Shown here: positions 34,301-48,000 of the stretch, one piece after another
Layout of the letters: each line of letters opens with the position of its first letter
Position numbering within the stretch: the first letter of the stretch is position 1
Source: Amphiura filiformis
Lineage: Eukaryota; Echinodermata; Ophiuroidea; Amphilepidida; Amphiuridae
Direction of reading: 5' to 3'
Assembly (NCBI RefSeq): GCF_039555335.1
Contig: NC_092637.1
Coordinates: 2,872,001 to 2,936,000, forward strand
DNA length: 64,000 bases
Position numbers and translations under genes: made by a program
Notes under the pieces: generated by a model
Told to the model about the DNA's origin: nothing
Seen by the model: only the letters and a program-made list of their open reading frames with translations
Database searches by the model: none

Positions 34301-37300
34301 AGCGCTAATAGCAAGCTATAAGGTCTAACCATAAGAATAGCACAACAGCGCTAATAACACCCCTCCAAGTAATAGGAGAACTCAAAAATAGCATAACCAT
34401 GATAACTGCGCTAATAATATATTAACATTTAAAGCTATTTTTAATGTCCCTAATGGGTTTTTTCTAAGTCCTCAAAAAATAACACTGTCAATTGCACAAA
34501 TAGCACACCCATGAAAATAGCTGTGCTATTTGTGCTAACATGTATCTAAAGTAATGACTAAATTGCGCTAATAGCACGTGTAGGCCCGAGGAGATAGTGT
34601 ATGTTATCTGCGCAAGTCAGTTATAAGCGCCTTTCTCGGACCAGGGCAGGAACCATTTTGCCGACAGAAATGTGACATTGTTGACCCAATTTTCCGACCG
34701 AAAAAGCTCGAAAATACGACAGGGTAGGGATGGGTAAGGGGTAGAGGAGGGAGGGCGGGCGGTCACAAATAATTTCTCCTCGCTCATTTGTATTCGACAA
34801 ATGGCTATAGGCCTGCTGAGCAAAATGCAACACTTCTCATGTGCTCATGCATGATCATTTGTAGGACACATGGCAACAACAATGTCAACATAGCTCATAC
34901 TAGGGAACACTGACCGAGAATAGGAATGCCAACGGAATTGTATGCCTATTCTCGGACACCCCTGTTTCTATGGGAATTTACATAAACACAACACCAATCA
35001 TTTGCTATGGTGTTATTTACGATGCAGATGGATCAACTTGTTAAAATTACAGCTTTAAAATGCATGTACAATTTCGCATCACTGATTATATTACAATATC
35101 ACCTCTTAAATGGCGTCATTATTTTTTTTAAATGCTGATATTTCAGGTCACCATACCATCTCAAAATCTATCTTTTGAGGTGAACTGTGCTGCCGTGATA
35201 TTAAAAAGTCACCAAAACCTGCAGCACCGGTGCGGCTAAATGATTCGATTCGGAAGACACGGCTGAAATTAAAGCAACGATCGTCAGCGGTTGTTCAATA
35301 CGCTAACTGACCGAGAATAGGCGTGTGACCGAGAATAGGCGTATTGACCCTATGCTGATATTGTGCACTTTAACAATGGGAGAAAATTGGAACTTTTTGC
35401 ATTTATTCCAGTCCTGGGGTGAGATTCAACAAATACATCCCAAGATATATTTTAATATAAGCTGTAACAACCTCCCTATACTGAGTGCTGTAGAACAATG
35501 TGCCGTGACCACAGCCACCTGGGGATGCAGTGGCTACACACTGGCTGACCAAGTAGCGGACTACATACATTTTGTGTATAATCTAGAACAGCAAGGAAGG
35601 TATTTTAAACTTGGGATGTACTCAAATCCGTTGGATGGCCTTGGGCGCTGGGTGTACATTATGATTCCATAAAACCTCTCCCCTGATTTCTTACCTCATC
35701 TGCAAAGAATTCCGCCATGAAAGCATTGAGTAAAATGATGCCAAATTCATCAGGATCTAGTTTCTTTCTCATTATGTCCACACTGAAATAAGAGAAGGGG
35801 AAACACAAGTTAATTGGGCCATAAAAAATAAAAAATCTACGAGATCCGTGTGCACAAGTAAGTGAAATTGGATTTGTCGCATACACCTATGCATTGGGCC
35901 TTTCTTTCAGTTGTCAAAAAAAATTAATTAATTAACAGTTCAGCTGTGAAGCGGTAAAATGAAAGTGGGGAAAAATGTAATTTAAGTGCTTTGTAAACAC
36001 TATGCACTTTTAAAAGACCTTCTTATATTGTAAGCAGTCAAGTTAGCTCAATCGATAAGGCGTTCGACTATGGTGTGAGAGGTTGCGGGTTCGAACCCTG
36101 GTGGTGCCTAGTACGCTCTCGTGGAAAATAATTGAGTTAGCTTGAAATTCCCCTGGAAAAGGAACTTACTGCTAATTTGTCTCTTTGTAACCCGTACGAA
36201 ACTCGGGGAGCTGATCCTGGTTGCAATGGTTATTTGTGGAATGTCAAGGGGGTGCGCTCTTGAAGCAGCAAAGTCCCTGATTTGTTGTTTAATGGCTTAT
36301 GGAATGATGTGGGCCGTAGTGGTCAGCGACACCCTGTAAAGTGTGCTGAGGCTTGTGGATCAACATCTATGCGTTGTGCCTGTGCGTAGCGCACTATAAA
36401 TCACTGCGCTAAACAAGCTTCTTGTATTAAACCAACAAATTATGTACAATAAAATATAAACAAGTACTTACTATTCTGGTAATGAAAATAGCTCTAATGT
36501 AGCAAGAACATCGCCTAATAATACAGCCTGGATAAACCCTGAGCCCTCCGTGTCATAACTGCTAAATATTCTACGAGCCGTCTCCCATTTGGATTCCGGT
36601 GCTACTAATGATAGTTCCTGTGGATGCAGATAAATGTGACACGATCAAGGGAAATGAGTCGGATGTCGCTAATATTGATTTTGAGATATTGGCAAAGAAA
36701 GTGTTTTAATTCTTTTGTTTGATATTGTTTTCAGCGATTGATAAATTGATGTAACTTTGCAAAGAAAAGTCGTATCAACATGGAGTTTTCAGTTTCTGAA
36801 AGCTCTAAATGTTCTCTTTAGAAACTTATGTAAAACTCATTTTCGACCACGGTCGACATGTGACTCATTCCCCTTGATCATGTCACAAATGTAAATACAT
36901 GTAATGTCAGAATTTAAGCAAAAAAAATGAGCTAGATCATCATTTGGGCAAAAAAATTAAATTCAATTTGCAGCATTGATGAAGTTAAATTTGCATAAGC
37001 CTACAAATCCGACGCGAATCAATGTGTGTAGCAGTTCGTTTGTGGCAATTCATGGAACAATCCGCCCTCATTAACGGGTAATGATGGGACTTATCCTGTA
37101 TGCGCATAGTCTGTATCTCTTTAGTTTATGGAAAGACCATCAGTGCAGTACAATGTAATAACTGCCTTATGTAAGACACCTATTGTTTGCAGCACAACCC
37201 CCTCAATGTGAATTGCTGATTTTCTGTATTACTTTCCTGATGGCCTCTAAGCCCACCAAAGGCATCACATATACACGTAGTTGGGGTTATAGATCAAATT

Positions 37301-40300
37301 TAAGTAAATTGATTGAAATATTACAAATGGTAGCTATACCCATTTAACGTACCTGTGTAAAGAAGACTGTAAGGTGTGTTTCACTGCCTAACACCCATAT
37401 AGGACACCTAGGATTCTTCATATAACTACCAACCTGTGAGTGGGGACAAAAGATGAAATGTACAATAACGAAAGTGTTAAAGTTGTAGAACAAAAAAATG
37501 TTTGATTGGCATAAAATAAAAAAAATCAGGGCAGGTAGGTAGGGTTTTTTTACACACACTTTTAAAGCTGTAAATTGCATTTGTGCTATCATTTTCATGA
37601 CGCTAAATTTATACAGTGAGCAATGGGAGATTATTTGAAGTCACTGTATAATTGTACATGCACACAATCACAAAAATTGACCAAAATTCAACAGCACATA
37701 TTGAGTCTTAAGGTTGGGCATTTTAAATAAACCTGACGTCACCACTGGATTCGGAAGGTAATTTCCATTCGAAATATGTATACTTTTATACACTTAAGAT
37801 GAACAATTTAGAAGCAAAAGGCTCAAATGTTTTCCATAATTCCATGGTTCCGACCAACCTTAAGTTGAAATATTTCGTGTAAAGACACAATTGATCTCTC
37901 TTTTTTTAACTTACTTCATGCTCTTTACAATGACAAGATTTTTAACTTACAATAGAGAGCTATAAAGGACTTTGAACTTTATGAGCCTGCCTACCATTAT
38001 AGAGACGTCAGCGTGACGTCATATGCCGCCATCTTGTGGGTACACGCTGTGAAGGTCGTTCGATCTCCATGCGTAAGCAGCAAAATCACCGCGTTGATGC
38101 GCGGTAACAGCTGTGTGGCAAGCTGCGCCCTGCACGTAGTGTCCGACGCATTAACACACAGATCATTTGTACCCACAAGATGGCGAAAGGCTGACGGCCT
38201 CTATTGAAGACATGACAATAATCTCCTACACAGTGAGTGCAGATTTCAAATGGAGTCACCTATTCAGGTAGTTCCATTTGACATTCACACTCCCTGTGTG
38301 GGAGATTAAATTCATATCTGCCATAGGGAAGAATGGATTTCAAATGGAATAGCCCTTTGCACCCTTGCTTTAAATATGGAATAGTTTTGCAACAAAAGAC
38401 AGAAACAATATTAACCCCCCTGAGCACTACCTGCCAACCTAACATTGCCTCTGATTGGTAAATTACATTATATCTTTACTTTAATCACCAATCAGAATGG
38501 AGCTTTGCAAATATTTCACCCCAATTTTTTTGCGTGGTGAAATTATTCTAACCATATTGCTGATTGGTCGAATTGATAATGAAAACTTCTTTTTGGCCAA
38601 TCAGCAGGTATTTCTCATAGGGTTAACAACTCACAACTGATAACATACCTCACAATATCTCAAATTTTCTAACAATGTTAGAAATCCTATGTTGCCTTGT
38701 TCTGTGACTCCCTTCATCCCTGATGATTCAAAAAGAGGAAAAGGAGAAAAAACATCACCGATCAATCAATATCAGGTCCAGCATATTCGCGCCCTCTCCA
38801 ACTAAACAAACACAAAATGCTGTGCCTAAATACGTGAGCATGGCACCCTGGGTTGTTTTAAGCATCTTGCTGAAGGGGTATATTCCATTTTTTTGTACCC
38901 TTTCAATTGTGAATTTTTCATCTGAAGGGGTATAAAATATTGCCCAGAGGGTATTTTGCTTTTATTTCAACAATGTGTGTCTCAATTTTATTGCATTGTT
39001 GACCCATTTTTTTCCCACCAGGATACTCAAGAATCTAAAAAGTGTGTGTGTGTGGGGGGGATGATGAGGACCGAAAATTTACGATAGTAAATACCATTTA
39101 TTACTACTGACTTGTGTCTCTTGACTAAACCCATAAAATTGTAAAATTTTGGGACTCTCGAGTGGTTGCAGTTGAGTGGTGGGCTCCAAAAGTGAGTGGT
39201 GGGCTCTGGTGCCCACCACCGACCACTGTATATAGCTACAACCCTGGAGCTTAATTCTGGCAAGCCCAGTGCCAATCATATGCCATACAGCCTTAGCGGG
39301 AAGACTGGTCACAAATGTATTCCAGTTAGGTTTCTACTTACTCAATCCTGCTACTTCTTTTTCGTCGTCAAAGACGTGTGACACGGCCCTGCCAGTTAGC
39401 ATTAGATTAATCAGACTTTGGCTGTAAGGAGAAAGGGGATAGGTTCCATTAAAGGAGTGTTTCGTGATCCTAGCATCCTCTTTTTATGACAATTTTTCAG
39501 TACATATCCACTAAAAGCCTATTGATAAAATTGAAAGGGGATAGGTTCCATTAAAGGAGTGTTTCGTGATCCTAGCATCCTCTTTTTATGACCATTTTCA
39601 GTACATATCCACGAAAAAAGCCTATTCCCAAAATTTCAGTTGATTCCGATTTTGCGTTTGCGAGTTAGGCATGATTATGTGTATTACACTGCTCCATAGA
39701 CAATGCGTTGTAATTTCGTTCTGGTGCACCAGAACGAAATTCAAATTTCACGATATCTTTGCAAAACTAATTAATCTGCAAGAAATATTTTGTACATAAA
39801 CATTATGTAGCCAGAGGTTTCCAGTGATATAAAAATCTCAACTTTTTTTGAGAAAAGTGGGGGATGAGGCTGTGGATCACGAAATGCCCCTTTAATATTG
39901 AAAGAAGATGATATCTGGTGCCATCTGCAGCTACAGGACAAGTAAAAAAAAAGTACAATAGAGAAAAGAATCCATTTTTATTTAAGAACCGAGTTGAACC
40001 TTTTAGGTTTTAAAACATTTTATAAATAACATATCTATTAGTGATCTTGTGTGACAAAATCAAGGAATCAGTATTTACCGTTTTGTTTTTATGACACATT
40101 TTATAGTGATACCCAATTTTAATGTTTGTCCAAGAGATATCTAAAATTTGAATGTCAGCCCACTCTGTAAAGGTAGATTTGGAACAACTGCCATTTTCTT
40201 AACCTCACTGGCACTGAAATTAAATGGAGCACCCAATGTGTTATTGCCCTTGGTCATGTTTAAGGAGAAGAAACATTATTTGTTGTTATTTTCATTTTCT

Positions 40301-41985
40301 CTTTACTTTAAAGATGTTTATTCTCTATCAAAAACACATAAATTTGTAGGCGGGTGTTAAAGCTAGTAGTGACCTCTAAGAAGTACTCATGACCCACATT
40401 GTGAAGCCCTGGGTTAACCAATTGTCTATCTCCTATCCATATCGTTGAGGCTTGGTAAAAGTCACATTGCGATATCAAAAATAATATCGCCAGGTGCAAT
40501 ATCATAAATGCTTATTCTCCATTATTTGAAAAATAACCAAAGCAAGAAGTCCTTACCTGCCATGTCCATATATACCATCAATTAGCGGTTCACTAGAATC
40601 TTCTACTTCCACCTTAATACTATCCAATCCCTATTGAAAAAAAGCAAACATTTTGCAAATTATTTTCATGATGTTATTTATTTTAAAGTTTCAATAATAA
40701 CTATTTTCTTTGCCAATTGTGCTTCAGTATGTTACAATACATTCCTCATTTACTTGGAGTAACCTTTACTTTTGTAAAGATATTATTATCAACTGACTAA
40801 CGGGCTCACAGGCTTCACACTATGCAGTTAGGAAGAGATCAATAATAGAGAATTCTGTTACCTATGTCAGATAATGGTTGAGATCCAACGATCTTTAACC
40901 TTTTCCCAATGCGCCAATATAATATGGAATTAGTATAGCTACACACCAGGCCTCAAAATAAGATGGGCCCCTCAGGCCAGGTGCTCTTAAAAATAAGGGG
41001 CCCAAACTTTCCATACCAAAAGTAACACACATATAAACTTAAATTAGTCAGACCGGGAAGGCCGTCACAAACTTATTGGTGTCTTATCTCAAGACCAGCG
41101 AGGAACTTCAGAATCACTTTGCCTCAATACAAATGCTATTTGGTAGAATTCATAAGTTTGGTGAGGAATATATAAATTTTGCAGGTTTTTATTTTGAAAC
41201 AATTACATTACAATATAATTGAACTATTCCAGTTGAGATCCAAAACACCCCTATGAAAGACATCATCTTAACCTTAACATATGGAGTGTAAATTTCAAAC
41301 TGGTTACCTGAATGGGTGACTCCATTTGAAATCTACACCCCTTGTGTGAGAGATTATAAAGGTCATGTTTTCCATAAGGGGCGTATGTATTTTGACTGGA
41401 ATAGCCCATTCCATGTCTTACCTTAGTCAACAAGACTGAATATAGAAACAGTAATACACCTCCATCATTAGTGAACATATGATAGGATGCTTGGAGTGCA
41501 CTGTGTACTTCTTCTACAGAGTTATAGGATTGTAACCTGCAAAATGGAGAAGAAATTGAATTAGGCAATGATATCTTAAAAGTAAATTTTTCAACAAATA
41601 TTATAATGAGGAAAATTATGATGCCTCTCTGGTAGCTTAGATTCATGAGTTTCATATACTTAATTACTTCTAATTATTCCACACAATTTTTAATTTGTTT
41701 TTACAGAGTCTTAAATCATATCATGGGGGTTACTTGTTCAAAAAAGTAAAAAACATGCAAGTATTTAAGTAGGTATTTTAGTGAGTAGGTATTTTAAGTG
41801 AGTACAGGTATGTGGGATGCATGATGCTTTAATTGCTTACTAATACACATTACCATTACAAACCTTAATGAGCTATGGAAAGTGTTATGATCAGTGGGTG
41901 GTTCCTGTCCACCCTGAACAATGTTTTCTGTTACCGTACTGGGTTCTCTGTCAGCACACTGTGTAGTTGGTGTGTGGGGTGGGGT

Positions 41986-42016
<31 letters not shown>

Positions 42017-45000
42017 GGGTGGGGGGGATGGGGTGTTTGTATGCATTATATTTTCATTGCATACACATTACCATACTAACCTTAATGAGCTATGGAAAGT
42101 GTTATGATCAGTGGGTGGTTCCTGTCCACCCTGTGCAATGTTTTCTATCACTGGGTTCTCTGTCATCATACTCACATAGTAAGTGTGGGGGTATGGGTGG
42201 GTTGGGGTGTGTGTGTGTGGGGGGGGGGGGGTGTTTGTATGCATGATGCTTTCTTTGCTTACACATTACCATACTAACCTTAATGAGCTATGGAAAGTGT
42301 TATGATCAGTGGGTGGTTCCTGTCCACCCTGTGCAATGTTTTCTAGCACTGGGTTCTATGTCACCACACTCTGTTGTTAATGTGGGTGCCTGTGTATGCA
42401 TGATACTTTCTTTGCTTACACATTACCATACAAACCTTAATGAACTATGGAAAGTGTTATGATCAGTGGGTGGTTCCTGTCCACCCTGTGCAATGTTTTC
42501 TAGCACTGGGTTCTATGTCACCACACTCTGTTGTTAATGTGGGTGTGTGTGTATGCATTATACTTTCTTTGCTTACACATTATCATACTAACCTTAATGA
42601 GCTATGGAAAGTGTTATGATCAGTGGGTGGTTCCTGTCCACCCTGTGCAATGTTTTCTATCACTGGGTTCTCTGTCATCACACTCTGTAGTTGCGGTGGG
42701 GTGGGGGTGTGTGTGCATGGGGGATGGGGTGTGTTTGTATGCATGATACTTTTATTGCTTACACATTATCATACTAACCTTAATGAGCTATGGAAAGTGT
42801 TATGATCAGTGGGTGGTTCTTGTCCACCCTGTGCAATGTTTTCTATCACTGGGTTCTATGTCACCACACTCTGTTGTTAATGTGGGTGTGTGTGTATGCA
42901 TTATACTTTCTTTGCTTACACATTATCATACTAACCTTAATGAGCTATGGAAAGTGTTATGATCAGTGGGTGGTTCCTGTCCACCCTGTGCAATGTTTTC
43001 TATCACTGGGTTCTATGTCACCACACTCTGTTGTTAATGTGGGTGTGTGTGTATGCATTATACTTTCTTTGCTTACACATTATCATACTAACCTTAATGA
43101 GCTATGGAAAGCGTTATGATCAGTGGGTGGTTCCTGTCCACCCTGTGCAATGTTTTCTATCACTGGGTTCTCTGTCATCACACTCTGTTGTTTGTCGGCT
43201 TGCAGTATCAATGTGAACTCATTGCTTGTAGAGACGTTGCTGAGAACCTCCGTCATGGCCTCTAAGAGTAGCTCTCGCCTCCGTTCAGCTGCAATTGAAC
43301 AAGTCAAACAAAACATTAGAAGATTATTATGGTTACCCATCAATCTTGAGGGCAAATGACCATTGAACACATCAATTATAACAAACACAGTTATGGAGGC
43401 ATCATTAGATTTCTTAAAACTTATGCCCTCAATCTTGTTTGAAGTTCGATTTTTACATACATGTATGGTATGCAACCTTAATAGTTGGGATATTAGTCAT
43501 CATCTGGAATAGTCATAAGTTAAGCTTAAATTTGCATTTTCAGTGGGTTGCATCTATGCAAGTCAACATGAACCTGCTATCTCATCTATCAATCGGGCCT
43601 CATGTACATTGTATCACATGGCAACGTGCACTATACGCATTGCTAATAGCACAGTATGATATGGTAAATTCTTTGAGGTGTGGAAGCACCCCTTTATGTT
43701 TCGTATTTTCCCAATGGCAATTCCCATATATGTTTGTCAATTTCTGATTGTCAGCGATTTGTTGCAATTCAGGCTCCATAGCATCCCGGTACATTCCGAC
43801 CCCGAACTGTAAGTACATGTACCAGGTATGCTCTTTGTCAATTTGCAATTGATAACCTTCTATTTTGAAATGGCTTTAAGTCTAGTATTTTAGGTGAAAG
43901 ACTTCAAATATCTCGGAGCCTGGATGGCTAGCACAGAGCATGATGTCAAAACACGCAAGGTGGCCGCTTGGAGAGCATGCAACAGCCTAAGCAAGATCTG
44001 GAAGTCTGCTCTGCCAAAGAATTTCAAACTGCGGGTCTTCAGTGCAAATACAGTGGAGTCGATGTCTGTGTTAACATATGGATGTGAAGCCTGGACCATA
44101 ACTCCCCAAGCTATCTAAAGAGCTGGATGGCTGTTACACCCGTATGCTTAGGGCACTGAGTGTACAACATCCATTGGAGGCAGCACATAAGCAGCAAAGA
44201 GCTGTATGGAGACCTCCCAAGGCTCTCAGAGAAGATCAGAGAAATGAGAACACGCTTCGCTGGCCACTGCATGGAACAAGAAACATGTATGTAGATGCAC
44301 TCAAGTAAGACACAGGACTGGAAGCATCTGACTTGGGAACGGCGATGCAGGACAGGAGGGTATGGAGAGCTGTCGTAGTTCGGGAAAACCACCCGAAATA
44401 AGCAAGCAAGCAAGCTAGTATTTTCGGATGCGACACATGCCCTGTACTGCCTGGAACATTCTATACCACTTACCATCAATTTGCTGCCAGTGTTCAACTT
44501 GAGGTTCTTGAAACAGAAGATTCTTCAAGATATAACCTTGCAATGGAGCAATGATAGCACATGGTCCTCCTTCATTCTGTAGTAGCGCGGCAGGCTCATC
44601 TTCACTGAATATAAACCCTGGAATTAAGAAATATACAAATTGTATTTAATTAGATACAAATTGCATTTGTGAGTTAATGCATTTCATGATTTAGCATCCT
44701 CTTTTTAGTTTTTCATGTGATCTATATATTCAGGAAAAAACTTGTTTCCAAATATCACTTGATTCAGACAATCTGCATGTTTCCACTGGGCACACCGTAT
44801 TTCCCATTATGCTTTGCAGTACCATAATAGAACTGAATGTGCCATAGAAAATGTACACAAAATCCCAACTTTAAGGGGGTACTACACCCCTCGATAAATT
44901 TGTGTCTATTTTTGAATTTTTCTCAAAAACTAATAACACAGTGGTAACAAAAGTTATGTATATTATAGGGGCAAGGAATCCAATTACTACACTGGAATTT

Positions 45001-48000
45001 CAGTGACCCAAGACAAGCGGTTTGTTATTTATGACCAGAAATGAGGTACCACTAGGATGTACCTGGTTTCCTATCATGGTGTTATTTTGTAGCTATATAA
45101 GTGCCCTAACAGACCTCCAAAGGAGAATTGTTTATCAGCTAAGATAGTGGAGTTAGAGTTGTTTGAGTTCAGAATGACCGAGGTGGTGGATGAGGCGGTG
45201 GCGGATGAGGCGGTGGCGGTATGTGCAAAGTCTATGGGAAATAAAGATTTTGTGTGTGTGCGTTGAATCAACTGATCATATCTTTGCATCCATATGGGCT
45301 ACAGACATGGTTAAGAGCTCTTTTGAAAGATTATTAATTCTGCTAATTGTTTTAGTCTATAAAATGCTAACTTTTATGTACAAAACTACCCGTTTTCATA
45401 TTAAACACTGTAGTAAGTAATGCGGATGTCTTCAAAATCTAAAAGTTGCTGTAAATTTTTAATTACTTATCCTATCATAGTCAAAGTTTACATTTTCTGA
45501 GAGGAAATTTGATGAGGAATCTAAATATGGACAAGGTTACTTTTTTTGTATGGGTTAGGGGTAAAATGTTTCAGTTCAAAATATGTTGAATTGTAAAAAA
45601 ATTTGAACATATTTTGGGACACCCTGTATTCCGAGATTACCAAACAGCTGTGATTTGTTTTCTTCCAGAGTCAGTAGGCTCCCCCTAACCTCTAACCAAA
45701 TCAATGTTGTTATATTCAGTTTATAACTGCAAGTTAGTAATAAGCAATGCATTAAATGACCCATTTTTTATTTGGATTTTTTTTATTCCACCCTGTATAA
45801 CTTCAAGGTCACCCTGTACAGTGAGTTGAAATGTGTATATTTAAATTGCTTTTGCCTTCAGCTTTCCAAAAATGTATACTTTTGATAGTTTAGGGTTGAT
45901 AGTTGTGGAGATATTCTAATTTGAAACTTGATTGGTGTAAAAATTCATAATATTTGTGATGTAGGCCTAACGCCAAAGGCCAACCGTACCCTTGGATTTG
46001 TTCGTAGAAACTTAAAACCATGTAGCAGGCGCATCAAGCGATTAACATAACTCTTATTAGACCTATTCTTGAGTATGGAGCCGCTATATGGGACCCATAT
46101 AATATACTCAAATTCTCATTGATAAGCTCGAATCTATTCAGAGGAGAGCTGTTAGGTTTATTATGAATGATTATGGCCGTTACAGCAGTGTGACAGATAT
46201 GATGTCCAATCTAGACATTGAACCCTTGGTTAACCGTAGGAAAATTGCTAGGCTCACTAATTTCCACAAGGCACGGGAGGGTCTCCTTGCAATCCCGGTA
46301 CAAAAACTACTTCGCCCGGTCACTCGGTTCTCACACCGCTCAAACATCAATAGTTACATATGAGTTCAAGCCAATAAAGACCGTTTTTTGAACTCATTTA
46401 TCCCGATAACGACAAGAGACTGGAATTCACTACCTCAACACATCACCAGCATCAACGACAGCAACCTCTTCAAGCAAGCAATAACCAAACTCTACCTCAA
46501 ATAACTTCATTTCATCATAGCGCACCACCAACCTATCCGCGTTACCCCTCCACCAAGGGGAGTTAGTTGGATAGAAACCGTACAAGACAAGACAAGATAC
46601 ATGATCTGGGCATATCTTCAAGAATTGTAACTATCGTGTGCAAATTCGAAGCTACATGTAGAGTTCTCGAGCAGTGGTCGATTTACCTGGATTAGCATAG
46701 CAAAATGCTACACACAATTTTGGAATTGCTACTCAAATCTGAAAGTGAATAGCAGTTTTTGCTATGTACACAAAAAAATCATAGGGCCTGCACTTTGGCT
46801 CGTTTTTTGCAGGTTTACATGGTCCAATAATCACAAGATGACTGACATGTGGTAACAAAGGAAGCAGTCACTGCAATTTGATTATGTCCCATATGATTGG
46901 CCATTCAAGACACCCCTGTGAATATACTATAGCGGCCTTTTCAAAATATAATACCTGTTTGCTTGACTGCATTGACAATACCCGGGAACAATACACACAG
47001 TGTATGCATTGGACAAACTTTTTACAATAAGCATGATAAGTGATGATGTGACCTCCAGATTTATACATCGTTCGTCTCGCACACTGACGACATTTGATTG
47101 AATGGACTGCGCCGTGATTACGGCGAAGGACACCGGTTCAAATCCTTTGTTTGGAGCCAATCGATAAAAGCATGCAGGGCCTCTATACCCTATACCCATG
47201 TACAGTTTATCCCTTACATAACCTATGTCTTGAATACGCTGGCAACGTTATGTAATAATCGGATTAATACTATATAGCAGTAGGTAAAAACAAGTTTTGA
47301 ATAATCCGCGCTACAAAGTCCCATTCAGTGATCCCAGCGAAAGTGAAAAAAAAATCAAATTGTTACGTGTATAAATTTTTAATGAAAAACAAATGGCAAA
47401 AAAACAAAACAGGAAAACGACAGTATTGACGAAGTTGAAGCCCCATTCAAATACATGTAGCTAATTTATATACTGTCAGTACCGGTATATAAATTCCAGA
47501 CTCACGTAAATGCATTATTGTTTTTGTCTTAGACACACGGCTTTCGGATGAACCACTACACTAGCAAGCTATGTTAGCACATCTATGCCAATGACGAAAC
47601 GTATAAAATCAGCCATAGGCCTTTTATGACCTTTGACATTCTTTTGTGGCGAGTGACATGGTCTTTCAATTCACGCCGAGTGTCCTTGACAGGTTCGACT
47701 ATGCTTCAGTGGTCATGAAAGAATTCAAAAGATAACCTCTGCCCCAATAATCCCAGGCAATTATCTGAAACTGCTCCTCGGATCATAAGAACTCAGTTCT
47801 CAAATGATAGTCATAATAATGTCCAAAATATAAAAATTACTGACTATCATTGAAGACTGAGTTCGCAGATATAGTATCCAAAATCTGAATTTTGATGATT
47901 TTTACGATCGTCGGGATGAAAAAAATCAAAAAATCACTGAATGGGCCTTTAGTTCCCTACTCTCCTTACCCTGGCAATATAAATCAAAGAAAAATAAAGA

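Larger units (their letters stand above)
29229..35350. mobile_element. ~6.1 kb TIR structure with repeated subterminal motifs
   Basis: The left end GGGTAAATACGCCTATTCTC and right end (reverse strand) GGGTCAATACGCCTATTCTC match over ~25 bp with one mismatch and are flanked by TA. The core CCTATTCTCGGTCA recurs near both ends: around 29241, 29416, 29437 and 29469 at the left, and around 34914, 34948, 35309 and 35326 at the right. The interior contains a satellite array, a TTAA element and a 'aatagcgctaatagcac' array, but no transposase frame. It lies wholly inside the MINDY3 intron between exons 10 and 11. It could be a non-autonomous element swollen by internal repeats. Confidence 0.65.

Noticed and set aside
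41875-43216. Plus-strand open frames with repeated peptides such as YGKCYDQWVVPVHP
   Set aside because: These are the antisense translation of the minisatellite derived from MINDY3 exon 3.
47095-47160. tRNA-like segment with 'ggttcaaatcc' (also at 51058-51125)
   Set aside because: Only the B-box/T-loop region looks tRNA-like. The acceptor and D arms could not be paired, and it recurs within a larger duplicated block.
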